64,000 bases of DNA from Diphasiastrum complanatum (GCA_029204225.1 CM055094.1:29620107-29684106), one strand, 5' to 3'; shown: positions 20,511 to 35,700, numbered from the stretch's first letter. Program-made: numbers and translations. The notes: a model not told the origin generated them from the sequence alone.

Positions 20511-22504
20511 GTACTTGCCTTTCCCAGGCAGAAGTACAAGAATATGTAAGTAATACGCAGATTAGAATCAGGGAGTAATCTTGTGCTTTAGGGTTTTCGG
20601 TAATATGTTTTTTCTCGCTCGAATTGAGTTTGGAAAATATATTCAAAAATTTCAGAAAATTAAATTTATTTGAAAATCTTCAAACAAAAAACTTGAAATT
20701 TGAATTTCTCAAATAAAATCTCCAATTCGATCCTTTGGAACTACGATCCATGAGAACTCGATCTGACAACAGCACAGCAAAACATATTTTTCAAATTTGT
20801 CATTCAGATGAGTTATATTACAGAGTTGGAAACATTTAGGGGTTTTAGATGGTTTAGTGCTGCATAGGAGAGGAATTGACTTCACAATTTCCAAAATTTT
20901 AGTTATGGTTCAGATAGTCAATTATCAAATTGTTGGTGTCACTATGTTTGTTGATGTGATGTATATGCCAAGAGTTTTTAGGGTTGATAGATGGCTCTTT
21001 TTGCAAGTTGCATGCCCTTATGTACATTGCCTAGTGTTTCCAGCTGATTCGAATTGGTCGGTTCGTATTGGGCAGATTCATTGATTTCAAGCCAATTCAA
21101 GGTTTTTTTTTTTTTTGGTTCTTTGTTAGTGGACTTAGTGCTAAGCCTTCTATTCTTATAAAAATAGGTTTTGAATGCTATTCATACTTCTACTAATAAC
21201 TGTTGTGTTCGTGACATGTGCATAGTGCAATAGTTGGACATGTGATAATTAGTTACATTGCACGTTAAGTTAGTTGTTTATTGAACGTACTCACCATGTA
21301 CTTTAATATGATAACGACTATAAGGGCGCACGTGTGATAAGCAATGTACTGAATGTGGACCGGTCCCTTCTATGTGTCAAAGGACCAAGTACTAGTGGAC
21401 TAGATGGTTAGGGATGTGACGTCTCTCATAGTATTGTAGCTTGTGCTCTATTCTCTATTGCAAGCTTTGTGATCTCTCTCTAGTCGATTGAATGATTACT
21501 ATGTGCTTTGACCTTAATTACATTTTCACAACTTATTAAAATAAGTTCAATCAAACATTACTTTTCAAATTTCTCTTTTTCTACTAGTGCACTATCTTTG
21601 CAAGATAGCAAATTTGTAAGCAATGTCTTAAACTTCATTGTAACGACATGATTGCTTTCTTGAGAGCCAACGCCCTATTTGTGTTGTCTTTTCACGGTTA
21701 GAGATGATGGCAACATGCAACTAGGGTTTGCAATGTTGATATTCGATGATTTAAAATGTCTTTGGCTCTTTGAATTCTGTTCATTGTTGGCTTATTTTTG
21801 CGATGCACGTTGTTGTCAGAAAGAGCGTGTGTTGTCTTTACATGAGTAAAACTTGACTGTTTTGAAATTGTATTGCATGCCAGTTGCCGACACCAATACA
21901 CCGTTGGAAACTGCCAAGACTTCCAAATGGTACTGAGATTTTTTTAAAGGTACAAATTTTTGTTTTTAATTTTTTATGTATATTTTCTCGATTGGAAGCC
22001 CATAAGCATGACTCTAGTATGGTATGGTAAATATTGACAAGGAATAGCAATCTCAGTAGTAATAATAAAGGTTTTGGGCGTCATTATGAGACCATTGATG
22101 AATTTCTTTTTGTGGGAGATGAATATGATACAAATGACTTTGGGAAAATCATGATACACTCTGATTGATTGATTTACATAAATTATTTATTTGGTTATTG
22201 AGGTTTGAATTCTCTCAGTAGTAGACTATGGCTGAATCCATTCTTCGTGCTTGAGATTGAGCTGCATTGTGTACATACAGACAAATCCACCATTGTTGCC
22301 ACTTATCTTCGTACATGTGGTGAGTTGGTGTATCATGCTTGAGTTGGGCTCGCCCACCTAGGTTCAATTCTCTATGATCCCACGGGTTGCTAAAACCGAA
22401 AGCATTATTCTCACTTTACTTGCTCATCGTTCTTGGTGATGCTAGTTAGGAAGTCTTAGTCCTTCACATGCCCCAATAAACTTAATGGTCTAAGGTGTGT
22501 TGGG

Positions 22505-22562
<58 letters not shown>

Positions 22563-23673
22563 CCCTCTTGACAAGTCAAGACCAAATCCTTTGAACCCTT
22601 TCATTTTATAGCATAACAGGTAAAAACAAAGCTGTATAAAGTCTTACAATACCAGGTACCATAAAGCGAAGCAAGTTTAAGGATACTCAGCTATTACCTG
22701 CCACCATCCCACAACACAAAACCGCATGAGTTAGTAGAGTGGGGAAGACAGGTGTCATAGCCGAGCATCAATTGTTATCCATGTCCGAAACAAGATTCAC
22801 TACTCTATTAGCTCAACGACAATTACATATCATACGTCCAATCTTCCCAACCATGACTTACATTCCTAGCAATATGTTCTGTCCTAAAAACATAACCGTA
22901 TCAGGGCAGATGCCATACTGATCAGTATAAGGGCACAACGAACGTATGAAATTCATGCTAGCATTCCACATACATAAGGTTCTAGCTTACGTACAACAAC
23001 TGATTTTTGTTTATCCATAATTCTTGTATCCTATGAAAATCATTCTACATCACATTTAGAATTGCATAATCAAGTATTACCAACCCTAACACATCGTCTT
23101 AGCATTGTACGGGCATTCATACCTCATATCTTTATGTACTCGACACATCTGCTTGTGTAAACCGTAATATTAGATTTATGTACATAAGAGTCAATGATGT
23201 TCCATAAAAAAGTAACACATTGCCTCGTACTTGAATCTGTGGCAAAGAGATCTCTTGAGAACTACCCATCCTCCAATAGGTATACGACACACCTTCCTTA
23301 TACACTTATGATTCCAATACAACAATGATAGGTCAACATTGGAACCATATCCTTATTGGAAATCCTTCAGTTTAAGAAACGTACTTTGTTCTATCTTAGT
23401 ATTGCAATATCACACCATCATAAGTACTATCTTCGTCTCAATTTACACAATGTTGGTACTTACAAAAGCAAGCCCTATGAAATCACATTATTGTTGTAGG
23501 CCACGTTCCGGGATTTCCCATTAGGGTTTCCCGGAACGTGGTTCCATCATTTTCAAGACCAATGTCGTCTAGTTTCGGGCCATTAAGTGATTTTCTACCC
23601 ACCAGGCATGTGTTCAATCGTATATTGTGTGAAATGAATCATGTGCAGAGCAAAGCATTGAAACCATATTGAA

Positions 23674-23720
<47 letters not shown>

Positions 23721-26700
23721 ATGTAGAATGTGATAATTACCTATTGAAGTAGACCATGTTGGAAAAAACCATATCGAAACACAAACCGACAAGACACAAT
23801 GTAAAAACGTGAAAATATATAATGTCGGGCTCAAGGCCGTAAAATAGTACAGTGACGTCTGATAAACAATGTCTCATAACAACTTGATGGGTGTGAATCA
23901 CCTTCGGTCTGTTGTGAATCTTCGACGTCGCTAGCTCTGATACCACTTATGTGAAGCCAGTGACCAGCCTTCGTCGTGGACATCGGAGACTTCGATCACT
24001 TTGAAGTCGGAGCTGGTCGAGATTCACCGATATGAGCTCAGATGGAGCCGATCTGTCGGACAAAGCTGCTGCTTCATTCCGCGATCAAAGATCCTCCGAG
24101 CTACAGATAGCTACTGCTAATGTGATGCTACATTATGAATAGTAGATAATGTCAGATGACAGCGGTAGTATATCTACCATTGAATTGAATAAGCAACACA
24201 AAGCATTCAAAGATTGCACACACATAGAGCAATAGGAACTGCTACTTGTCTATATTAACAAAATTAAGTATACAACTTATGATTCCCTTTGAAAGCGTTG
24301 TCTGTTTCCCAGATCAGTGCGAGGAGGTAAGAGAGGTATCTCCCTTACCAGTGACTAGCTACTGCTAGTACTTAAACTTCGGTCTGATAATATGTGTCTG
24401 CTACTGCAAGACTGCATTCATCGACCTCTTCCACACACACTCTCTGTGTATGCTTCTTCCACTTCTCTGTCTGTATCCGATCTCCAATACATATAGCATG
24501 CTTGATCTGATTATTGTTGAACTTGTAAACCTTGTTAAATAAATAGAACTTGTCACATGGGTACAAAAATACTTTGAGACCCAAACTTAGGCAAATTTTT
24601 TTGTGCAAACTCGTGGGAGGCCCTCTTGCATGTTGATGCCACATACCCACTTGAGTTTGGTAGACCCCCATGCATATGTGCATGGGGGAGAAAAAATTAG
24701 TTTGCCACATATCCTAGTTTGCATGCAACATGCAAGACGCATGCATGACAAATTAGACACATGCAATTAGACATGCAAATTGCCACCTATCTTGGACACT
24801 TGGCAATAGCATGCCATGCCTTGTACTTACACAATTTCTTACAAATAGAACCTCCACGATTTGGAGAAGGGTGATTTTTGGAATAATCTTCCACTCTTCA
24901 TCATCTTGTTCTATTCTTCATCTCAATTTTTGTAGTAGCTCGCAGGAGGATCTGATCTGGTTTTTTGCTTGTTACTCCTTCCCTCATCAAAATTCAGTGA
25001 CAACAGTTGCAATCTGTTAGTTGGAGGAGGGCGCTACTAGTCAGGTCATTCCCACCTTGAATCTGAGCAAATCTGAGCCAGGACAGCAATCAAACCATTT
25101 GGAGGAGGGCACTGGTTCTGTTTTCCTCAATCATTCATTTCTCTCTCAAATCTTGTCAGATTTGCATGAGATCTGTTGCAAGCTGATCCATAGAGGAGGG
25201 CGCTCCATCTCAGATCTTCTCCCACTCAATTCTCACTACTCTGGAAGCAGGGCAGCCATCCAACCATTTGAAGTAGGGCGCTGGATCTGATTTCCAAATA
25301 TCATCCTAACTCTCTCATAAATTGTCAGAATTGAATAGGATCTTTTGCTAGTGGTTTCTCTTGCATAGGCTCTTTCTTTCATAGTGAATAGAAGTCATAT
25401 AGAAGCCTGATCAGAATCTGATTTTTCAGATCTGAGGCACCTATTTGATGTAGCCAGCAAGTAGGGAAAAGTCCACATCTTGATTCATTCAATATGCAAT
25501 GAATAGAGTTCAAATAGGATTGAATTAGGATCATTCTTATGATCTACAGCTTGCTGTTTTATGTGTATTTCAGATGCATGTTTCATTCCTAGATCTGTTA
25601 GGCTCAAGTAGTCCTTGAAAATAGCATTTCTAGGGTCCTGAATCCTAATTTTGAGCTATTCTAGCCTTCTTTATTTTTCCAACAATTACAAGAACTAATT
25701 AGCTAAGCATTACAAGATAGTTTAAGCTAAAAACAACTATTTTCTTGCTACTCCGCTTAACTACAAGGGCTTAACGGTTGAGTCGTGACATTCAAACTGT
25801 CACGCTCGTCGAGCTCTAATGACGTACTCGACATTCGACGTGTCTGGCTCGACTTTTGGCTTTGCTCATAGCTGGGTTTGAGTCCTCGTTGATGATATTG
25901 TTGGCGTCAGGCACTTCGGTGTTTGGTGCTTTGGTTTTCCTTTGCTCCCTTTGTTGCCTTCGGGGACTTCGGCCACTTCGCCGTCGTCGATGACTTGGAT
26001 TGAGGCTGGTGCCTTGGCAACTTGTAGGCATCAGGGACTTCGGCTGAGTCGGGGACTTCGGCCTCGTTGATGACTTCGAATGCTGCCTGTGTAGAAATCC
26101 CGTGTATTTCTGTAGGTATGAACTTACATGCTAAAAGCGCTTTGTGGGTAGAAACACTAAGTTTTTTCAGCTCCCTCTCAAAGCGTGGTAGCCTTGTGAT
26201 TCCCAGGCTAGCTCTCTGTCTTTCAAACGTTGCCTTATCCAAAGGCTTTGTGAAGATGTCGGCCACCATCTGCTTGGTTGGAATGAAGACAGTTTGCAGC
26301 TCGTTCCTCTCCACCAGATCTTTGATCAAATGGTATCTTATAGCAATGTGTTTCGTTCTGGAGTGAAACACTGGATCCTTTGTCACATGTATTGCAGATG
26401 TATTGTCGATGTGTAGGACTAGTGGCTCGTTGGTGCTCTCTCCCAAACCATCTAGAAATTGTCTGAGCCATGTCAGCTCATTAGCCATTTTGGCTGCAGC
26501 AACATATTCTGCCCCACATGATGATTGGGCAGTTATGGTTTGCTTTCTGCTGATCCAAATTTAAGCTTAAAACACAGCTAACTATTTTCTTGCTACTCCG
26601 CTTAACTACAAGGGCTTAACGGTTGAGTCATGACATGCAAACTGTCACGCTCATCGAGCTCTGATGACATACTCGACATCCGACGTGTCTGGCTCGACTT

Positions 26701-29700
26701 TTGGCTTTGCTCATAGTTGGGTTTGAGTCCTCGTTGGGGACATCGTTGGCGTCGGGCACTTCGGTCTTTGGTGCTTTGGTTTCCCTTTGCTCCCTTTGTC
26801 GCCTTTAGGGACTTTGGCCATTTCGGCCACTCCGGCGTCGTCGATGACTTGGATTGAGGCTGGTGCCTTGGCAACTCGTAGGCGCCGGGGACTTCGGCTG
26901 AGTCGAGGACTTCGGCCTCGTCGATGACTTCGATTGCTGCCTGTGTAGAAATCCCGTGTATTTCTGCAGGTATGAACTCACAAGCTAAAAGCGCTTTGTG
27001 GGTAGAAACACTAAGTTTCTTCACAACTAACAACTAGCAATCGTCCTCTAACTCAAAGTCCGAGTCATCGGTGTCTGTGGAACTGCCAAACAAGGAATCT
27101 GTAGATGACGTTGAAGGTGTCATATAAACAAGTAGACTGTCAAGAATATTTGCAATACCTGCACCGGGCTATACACGCTCAGTGTACTCCACCCATCCTC
27201 GGTGGAGATCGATGTCGTCAGGACGTCTGGTAGAGCGCAATGGGTGCAGCATGTGGGCTACCGCATGGATGGGTCTGTGGAAGAAGTCCCATCTCGTCTC
27301 CCAAACAAGGAGGAGCTCGTCCTTCCTGCGCATGTGACATTGCAAATGGTTAGTCATCTTTGAAAGCATGAAAGCAAAGTGAAACTTAAACAAAAAGAAA
27401 GTGGGAGGAGACGTACCTATCCTCCTCCAAGTCACATCTCTGACGTGCCTCGCCGATGCGGTTCATGAACTCATATATGAGACCGAGAGTGCACCCCTAT
27501 CGGTCTACTAGGCGCAACACATTGAAGACAGGTCGAAGAACCTCTACAATCTCACCCGACCGTGTCCAGAAGTCGTCTCCAAAGACTATGGCCTGGAAAA
27601 ATATTGCCTCTGTTGTGCGATTCCTGAACTCATCAAATGCCTTACTGGATGCCATGCTCCGCAAATGATCTCGTAAGTCGCTCGAGAACCAGGAAAAAGT
27701 AGGCAAAGCGAGTGGGCACTGGCTTCTTTAGGTCCAATCGCGAGAAGGTACGGAACAGTGCCAACAAGCACCTCTTCCTGGTGACGAAGTTCACCACGCA
27801 AATGGCTTGAGAGGTGAGCTGCAAGAAAAACATTAAACAAAAAACCGTTAGAAGCTGAAAGAGGTTAAGGGCCTAGAACAACTGACAAGTGAAAAAGGCT
27901 TTACAAAGTGACGAAAATTGTACCTCACGAACCCATGGAAGTGCGACCAGGTCATGAATGAGAAGGTCGATGCAATGTGTAGCACACGGGGTCCACACAA
28001 TATTCGGGTGCTCCCTCGTCACCATCTCTCCCATCTGTCTGTAGTTCGTGGCGTTGTCTGTGACAACTTTAACCAGTGATCTGCCCCAATCTCCTGCACT
28101 ACATCTCTGACTGCCTCATAGATGAACTCGGCCGTGATGGCTCCACCAGCTCGAGTAGCATCCATGCCTCGTAGGAAGATTGTGCCAAGTGGGCAAGATA
28201 CTAGGATATTGACGACAGATCGCCGACGAGTGTCAGTCCATCCATCGCTCAATATCGAGCATCCATAGCTGCAAAAATATAACATTTCTTAGACATATGC
28301 ACGTTGCAAACACTGTGGTACTTTGCAGAGTGAAACAAATGTAGTGGTAAAGAGTAGGAAAAAATTCTTACGTCTGCCACGCTGTGCGAATGGAGCTCCC
28401 GTGTCTCCCGTGTCTCCCGTGTGATGGTCTCCTCCCGTGTGATGGTCTCCTCCTCCTGTCGTAGCATGGTCGTGCTCAATGCCTCTCTCCTCGGAGGCCT
28501 CCATGAGGAATCAGCTGCTGCGATCTAAAGGCAAGTGTCCCTAAAGATCCAAGTCAGCAACAACAAAAGGAATGCCACACTCATAGAAGAGTTGGCCAAT
28601 TCGTCAGGTCCACAGGGCATGATGCTGTCTCTGCCACCGACCTTGGTCCAAGGTCTGCTGGCTAGCCCTAACTGCTCTCTGTTGCACAAAAGGCACTCTT
28701 GGTCTAGAGTGCCCGTCGGAAACAACATATGGGCGCATTGAAGGTGTGTCTGATTGTGGAGCATTGCTTGTTGGATCTCTGCGCCCCCCTGTGGCAAGAT
28801 CTGGCTCTGTAAATGGTTCATCAACAACTGATGACGACGCTGGACAAGAGGGACCTGCTGCTGAAGGAACAATAGGATGAGAGGCTGCATGTCTTTTAAT
28901 AGCTCTAGGAACATCCCCCCCCATGTGACTGCCCTGCCTCTGCATCTGCTCCAGGCCCTGCACCTGCACTGGACCCTGCACCTACACTATGTCCTAGACC
29001 TGCTCTAGTCCCTGCTCTTGCCATTGAACAACGATGGTCTCAATGGCTCAAGAGATGTACCGTCGGGCCCGTATGTGTCCATCAATCTCTCCACCTCTGC
29101 ATTTAATATGCGAGGGTAAATGGATATGCCCATCCCCTGCCCATCTCGCTTGGTGAGCCGTAGCAAGTGGGCCCTGACCCTAGTAAGAGAACCAGTAAAG
29201 ATGCCACCACAATGCAGGCATCTCCATCTGCGGGAACCAAATCCCTTGTGCATAGCCACATCCCCCTCTGTCAACTCAACCTCTGACCAAATGCCTCTAC
29301 CAAGGACTGGCATCGTGTGAATTTGTCAATGTATTAGATCGTGTGAATCAGTCAATGTATTAGACCTGCAAAAGAGGAAACAAACAATCACATGTCAGTA
29401 TTCCGTTGGTAGCAACAACATTCGGATTCCACATATGCATCCACAAGAATCAATTGCTTACAATAACCCTAAACCCAACGTCGAAAAAAACTGCCATTTT
29501 GTTGCATCAACAACAGGTGCAAGCTGCAAAACTTGTCTTGGACCTTGAACTCATCAAAACAAGCATCCTATTGTAATGAAGAAACACAGTGTAGCTTCAA
29601 ACTGCAACTCAATGGCATGCCTACAAGACCCATAAACCCTAAACCCTAAAAAACACGTGATTTGGGCATGCCACTGAAAACTTTCTCTACAAGCGATAAC

Positions 29701-32700
29701 AGCCGAAACTAATACACAAGCATGTTTGTGGGCATGAAAAAACACAGTTGAGCTTCAAATTGCACCTCAATTTTATGAGTATAAGCTAGTTTACAAAAAG
29801 AGCCAAAAACACATGGAAAAGGGGCATGAGATTCATATCTTTACCAACAACCTCATGTAATACGCGTGGACCTGAACTAGGCCTTGCTATTGTGGTTGGA
29901 ACTGGAAGAGCCTATCCAAGATCATGTACTGGACCTAAACCATAGCCTCTGTTCGTGCTACACCTGCACCTGTACTAGGCCTTGCATGTGATCCTGAAGC
30001 TACCCTTGCTATTGAATCATGACCAAATCTTTGTGATGGTCTCAATGGATGGGTGGATGTACCATCAGGCTTGTACATATCCACTAATCTCTACACCTAT
30101 TCATCAGAATCCCAAGGCAAGCAGCTATGCCCAACCCGCCCATTTGGCCCTCTCAGTCGTAGTAGGTGTGCCCTAATCTTGGTAAGCGATCCAGTGAATA
30201 ACCCACCACAATGTAGGCATCTCCATCTGCATGTACCTGAACAACGGGTAATAGCCACATCCCCCTCCATGAGATTAACCTCAAACCAAAGGCCTCTGTC
30301 GACGACTAGCATAATGCGAATATGAACTTAGTCCTGCAAAAGAAAAAAACGAGCAAATGTTCGGTGCAATTGCTCATGACAAGAAAGTATTAACAAAACC
30401 CCTAAATTTTTTTGTTTAACAATGCTTTGAATTTAGAAAGTAGCTGAAAACATTGCACAACTTGTTCTCATCACAATAGGCATCCCAGTCATTCTGGTAG
30501 CTCCAAACCGCACCACAGTCAGATGCCCATAGATCAGATCAAAGTGAGGACCCAAAAACACATGGGATTAGGGCATGACATTTGAAGCTTCCACCAAGGA
30601 CGATAACGGGCGAACCTAATAGCATGGGAGTCTCTACATGCATGAATAAATGCAATGTAGTTCTAAATCTTGCCTCAACCCCGGATGCTTACAAATCACT
30701 TCACAATTAGGGCCAAAACAACACCTGGATTTAGGGCTCGGCAATCGGAACTTTCCATGACTGACTATGTCAGGAGTTATATCTATGTTATTGCAAGAGG
30801 AAATTAGAAAAATTCCTTTAACTTTGATAGATCAATTGCCTTGTTTCCAAAGAAAGACAAATAGAAGAACAACAAAGTCCAACAAAATATCACTTCCCTT
30901 ATACCACAAGTCAAGACAAATAAGGAGAATCAACAATAAAGTGATTCAAGTAATAAGGCGTCTTCTTCGAAGTCAGCCATAATTTGCTATTACTGTAAGA
31001 AGAAAGGACATATGATAAAAGATTGCAGAAAATTAAAGGCAAAGAAGAGAACCAACAACAAGTTAATACAGCTAATGCCAATGTTTATTTTATCTTATTT
31101 TATCGGAAACAATCCGCAAATCGTTTTTAGGGTTCTATTCTGGAGGGGATTTTATGTCTAGCCTTCTATTATGGGAAAACAAGTGCTTTTTTAGTGTTTA
31201 AATTGCAATGTAGATTATAGCTAATCAACAATCAATCTTGAATCCTGACTTGGGAGTCAGAAATCCAGAGTCCCACCTATTGTCATGATCCATACTGATA
31301 GTATTCATCAATCATAGTTTTTCTATGCTTAATGTGATGCCATGTCTGTGAATTTGTTTTTAACATGATATCGAAGCATTTTTCTGAGAAATTGGAAAGG
31401 CATCAACGCTTTATACTTCTTTGTTTCTTTGCTAGTTGTTTTCTCTCTGGCCATTTTCGCTCTCTAGACACGAATAGGATTTTCTTGGCACATTTCTTGT
31501 CATAACTTTTTCATTTGTGATCTTCATCAAAAACTTTGTTATGATCGCAATTCAGCTTCAATCACTTATTTTGAGACCGGAATAACTGTATGCATACACT
31601 TTCATTTGGTACTTTGATCTGTGATGAAGTTTTTAAGTCATATCATTGCAGAGAGATGATTTGTCAGGAATGCAGTTGAGTGGCAACAAGATACGGAAGC
31701 TAGAATTTTTGCTCGCTGATGCAAAAGCCCAGGGTGCAGATTGCGTAATAACAATTGGTGGAATTCAGAGCAATCATTGTCGAGCCACTGCCATTGCAGC
31801 CCGATATTTGAATATGGACTGCTACCTTATTCTGCGGACAAATCGGGTTATAATCTGGTTTTTCATTTTTCAACCATCACAAATACTATAAAAATTCCTT
31901 GAACCTTTTCCTAGCTACATTTTGGAGATTTTACTTCGAAACTATCAGCTTTCATTTTTACTCAAAAAATATGATCAAGTTGACTCTTGATTGAGAAACA
32001 TGCTGTTCCTGTTAATTTTGCAGACACTAGTCAATGAAGACCCAGGATTGATGGGTAATTTACTTGTGGAACGGCTTGTTGGGGCACATGTTGAACTAGT
32101 TTCGAAGGAAGAGTATATTCAACTTGGAAGCATTGTGAGAGTCTCAGCCATTAGGCAATGACAATCTATATGATTTTCATGGAAATTTCTAATAAGAAAG
32201 GCAACTCAAGTGGAAAGTATTGGAATGCATGAATGGGTGCTGCAGTTTTGTATGGTAGTGATTTCTAGTCGGAAATTGTTATTGCATGCCCATTTCCTAC
32301 GGATAGACATTGTATGAATTGGCATTTCTTGATCCAAAATTCAAGCTCAATTTGCTGTACTTATAGATTTTATACATGAAGACCTGCTACGGATGCAGGT
32401 TTTGGGAGACCTTATGCTGGAAAAATTAAGAGCAAAGGGCAGAAATCCCTATCTAATTCCTGTTGGAGGTTCAAACTCTTTGGGTACATGGTATGTCCTG
32501 TTTTGCATGGGCTTTTGGGTTGCTTGCAAGACAGTTTTTGAACAGAAGTTTGATCATGCATCACTAATAACTAGATAATAGTTGGCCAAAGGTTTCACAA
32601 GAATCTTATACTTTATGAGCTCAAAACCCATGTGGACAGTACATTTGACTTGCTTTACTATTGTAGGGGCTATGTTGAAGCAGTACGAGAAATTGAACAG

Positions 32701-35700
32701 CAATTAGTACAAGGGAAGGTGGAAGGCATTTCAGCCTTTGATGACATAGTGATGGCATGTGGAAGGTAAGCCGACGTGGTGGGTGAAACAGGAAAGTTTG
32801 ACCCTTAATCATAGGAATAAGTTTGTACTGATTTTCATATCTAGGAGTACCCTTTATACTATCGAAATTATTTTGGTTGGTTGCAGTGGGGGAACCACAG
32901 CCGGATTGGCCTTAGGTTCACATTTAAGCACTATAAGAGCCAAGGTGAGTCCATTGATAATTGGTCCTGTCAGGGTACTGTGTGATTCATGCACAGGCAA
33001 CCCATGCCTTTCATATTGGTTGCAGAGTATTTCTAGATACTCTTGGTAACGAAACTGCAGTGCACGAATATGTTTCTCACCTTGCAACTTATTCCGTTTC
33101 AGGTTCATGCTTATGCGGTATGCGACGATCCTGAGTATTTCTATGATTATGTGCAAGGGCTTCTTGATGGTTTGAATGCCGGTGTGAATTCTCGAGACAT
33201 CGTCCAAGTTGTAAATGTAAGTTATTACCTGACATTACAAGTTCGTGAAAAATTATATGCAAATATCTAGTATCATTTTATGATTGGTAGGTGTTACTGA
33301 TTTTATGTTTACCTACCATGCATTCATGCTGTAGTTGGGTAGGAAATGGGCATTTTCGAGTTGTACTCCTTCAATGTAATGCATTCATCATATGGTAGGT
33401 CACATACATGGTCACTATAGAGGCTTATATGGAAAGCAAGTCTTAGGGAGGGATGTAACATTCTCTTTTTATAGACATGGGGCACTAGGAGCTCAGCAAA
33501 TATTGGCTAATAAAACACAATTTTAATTCTCATTACGTAAAGAATTTCCATACGTGTGCTTGGAAGGTTACCGGCCAGAAACTGTGGTTGAATTTGATGA
33601 CCATGTTTTGAATTCTCTTGCTACTCAAGCAGGAATGCAATAATAGAGTACTTCATATCTTGCTATTTTGAGAACGTGCCAACCGTCAACACACCCACAC
33701 ACCCTCAGGGGCCAATCAAACATCAAAGTGGCCCCTGCTTCTTAAAAAGTTCAGTATGTAGAATCTCTTCATGAGATTGATTTAAACTCTAACTTGATGG
33801 AACTATTTGAACATGCATGAAACAAATACTAATACTTTCTTTAAAGAAAACCTAGGTGATATTTGCTGAATGGTGGGATGCTTTCCAATGAAAAGTGGAA
33901 TGGCTTGGAAATATTCTTTTGCAGATCAAATAGTTGTCATGAATTAGGCCCATATTACGCATAGTTGCACAGAAACGCGTTTATCGGAAAAAAACATTTC
34001 TAGATCCAGAATCGCCCGAAAAAAAAAACAGATATTCATGATACTGCATTGCTTTGTAGGTTGTACGCATACAAGTGGAAGCAAAGTAGGATACCAATGG
34101 AGACAAATCTCTATACAAAGAATGTATGTACATAAGCATTGCCACTCTCTTTAGTCTCTCCAGCCTCTTCATTCTCTTCCTCACCTCTGAGGGTGCCTAT
34201 TTATATTAGTAGAGATAGAGAACTCCAAAGGCCAATGGTTTCCAATGTGGAATATCCAAAAGCCAAGAGCCATGTGTTACATAGGAGTTACAAAAGCAAA
34301 TGAAAAGCCTTGGCATTGGACAGCCAAGTGCTAATTGGAGAAGAAGGTCACTTGCCCCATGGACCCCCCATTATGAGTTGGGCCCCTCCAAACTTCAGTA
34401 CATGGACCAAAAGTTAGAAAATGCTCCGTGGGTCCTCAAAACCATATACATTGCCCAATTTCATTAAATATGGCATTAATCCCATGAAGTCACGCAATCC
34501 AAGCTTGGAGAAAGCTTTGTACTTGCCATACTATCTCTAGAGAAGATCCAATTGTGTTCCACCAATTTCTCTCCCATGATGCGTACCAGCAAGAGTGGTG
34601 TATCTCAGAAATCAGCTTTCTTTGTTGAAGATGCAAGAAGGGGATCAAGTGACCAATTACTTGATGAAGATCAAGGATCGTCGTGAGGAGCTTCTCAATA
34701 TTGATGAGATAATTGAGGATGCTCAATTTGTTTCCATTACTCTCAACTCATTATCTTCCTCTTATCTTCCATTTGTTTCATCTTCGAGTATCTCTCTTAG
34801 GGGACATCAACTCTCGTTTGATGAACTTGTTGGGCTGCTTCTTCAAGAGGAGCAAACGAGGCAAAATTCTGCGGGTGACACTCAACAAGATCAAGCTTTC
34901 TTCACGAAAGGCAAGGGCAAAGGCAAGTCAAAAAGAAAGGGGAAGCCTCCTTCCAAGGACGAGCAAAAGCCCATTGGAGGTCAAGATGTCACCACTCAAA
35001 AGAAGAAAGGGAAGTGCCATTATTGCAAGAAGTATGGGCACTTCATCAAGGATTGTAAGAAGAAGCTTGCGAAAGAGGCGAGTAAAGGAATTGATACTAG
35101 TGCTTCACTTGCTACTTTGGAGAAAGAGCTTGAAGCTAGTGGTGAGACTATGCTTTTGTGTCTAATATTGCTTCTACTAGTACTTCTACATCTATGAGGA
35201 ATTCAGGTTCTGTTTTGCAAGTTCTTGATTTTCAGCCCATTGAGTGTGTGATTGATAGTGGTGCTACTCGTCATATGACTTCTCGCAAAGAAGCATTCAC
35301 TAAATCAGTGAAAGTGCAAAATGGAAGCAAGGTACAATAAAATGTGCGGATAATGCATCTTATTCTATTCATGGAATTGGAATTGTAGCCATCATTTTGC
35401 CTAATGGTGAAAAAAAGTACATTAAGAATGTGCTTTATGTTCCGGGAATTGAAGCAAGGACTAGTTGTTGAGTTCAAAGAAGATAAGTGTCTTTTCAAGG
35501 ATCCTAAAAGATCTCTCTTGATTATTGTTTCGGGAACAATGCATGCTGGCTTATTCATTATGGATACCTATGAGCGACGAATTCCCTATATATGTCTTGT
35601 TGCTTCTACATCACAATCATTGGAGTTGGTTGAATTGTGGGATGCAAGGTTTGGGCATCTTAACTTTGCAAGTTTGAAGAAGCTGAAGACATTTAATATG

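Larger units (their letters stand above)
23885..27023 (-). mobile_element. Copia-derived insertion L inside the hAT element
   Basis: The insertion is flanked by the 5-bp duplication CAACT (23880-23884 and 27024-27028). The uninterrupted hAT copy near 44920 reads CAACTAACAACTAACAATCG at this site, which fits a precise insertion. Outer ends are TGATGGG...TTCTTCA. Inside, on the - strand: a partial LTR (27023-26557), RNase H coding (26556-26170), a purine tract (GAGAGGGAGC), a full-looking LTR (26169-23950), a primer site (23945-23934) and about 50 bp more. That order is not a normal LTR element. Confidence 0.75.
23497..30755 (-). mobile_element. hAT-like (BED / DUF659) DNA transposon in DCD intron 2, interrupted and decayed
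   Basis: On the - strand a BED finger exon (29313-29005), a Pro/Gln-rich linker, a DUF659-type core, a hAT core and an acidic C-terminus (27125-27029) follow in order. The 3' non-coding end, matched by the second copy at 44378-44930, continues at 23884-23497 beyond a 3.1 kb copia-derived insertion. The 5' side is muddled by a second BED exon at 30312-30097, and sequence similarity stops where a copia gag fragment begins near 30757. A 5' inverted terminal repeat was not found. Several frameshifts make it non-autonomous. Confidence 0.72.

Noticed and set aside
23595-23834. - strand frame with an RERERERE run, and a similar one at 44525-44752
   Set aside because: These frames are products of the CT microsatellites and carry no protein signal.
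29637-29653. Plant telomere repeat AAACCCTAAACCCTAAA
   Set aside because: Only about two units inside transposon sequence; too short for a telomere remnant and common by chance or as a telo-box.
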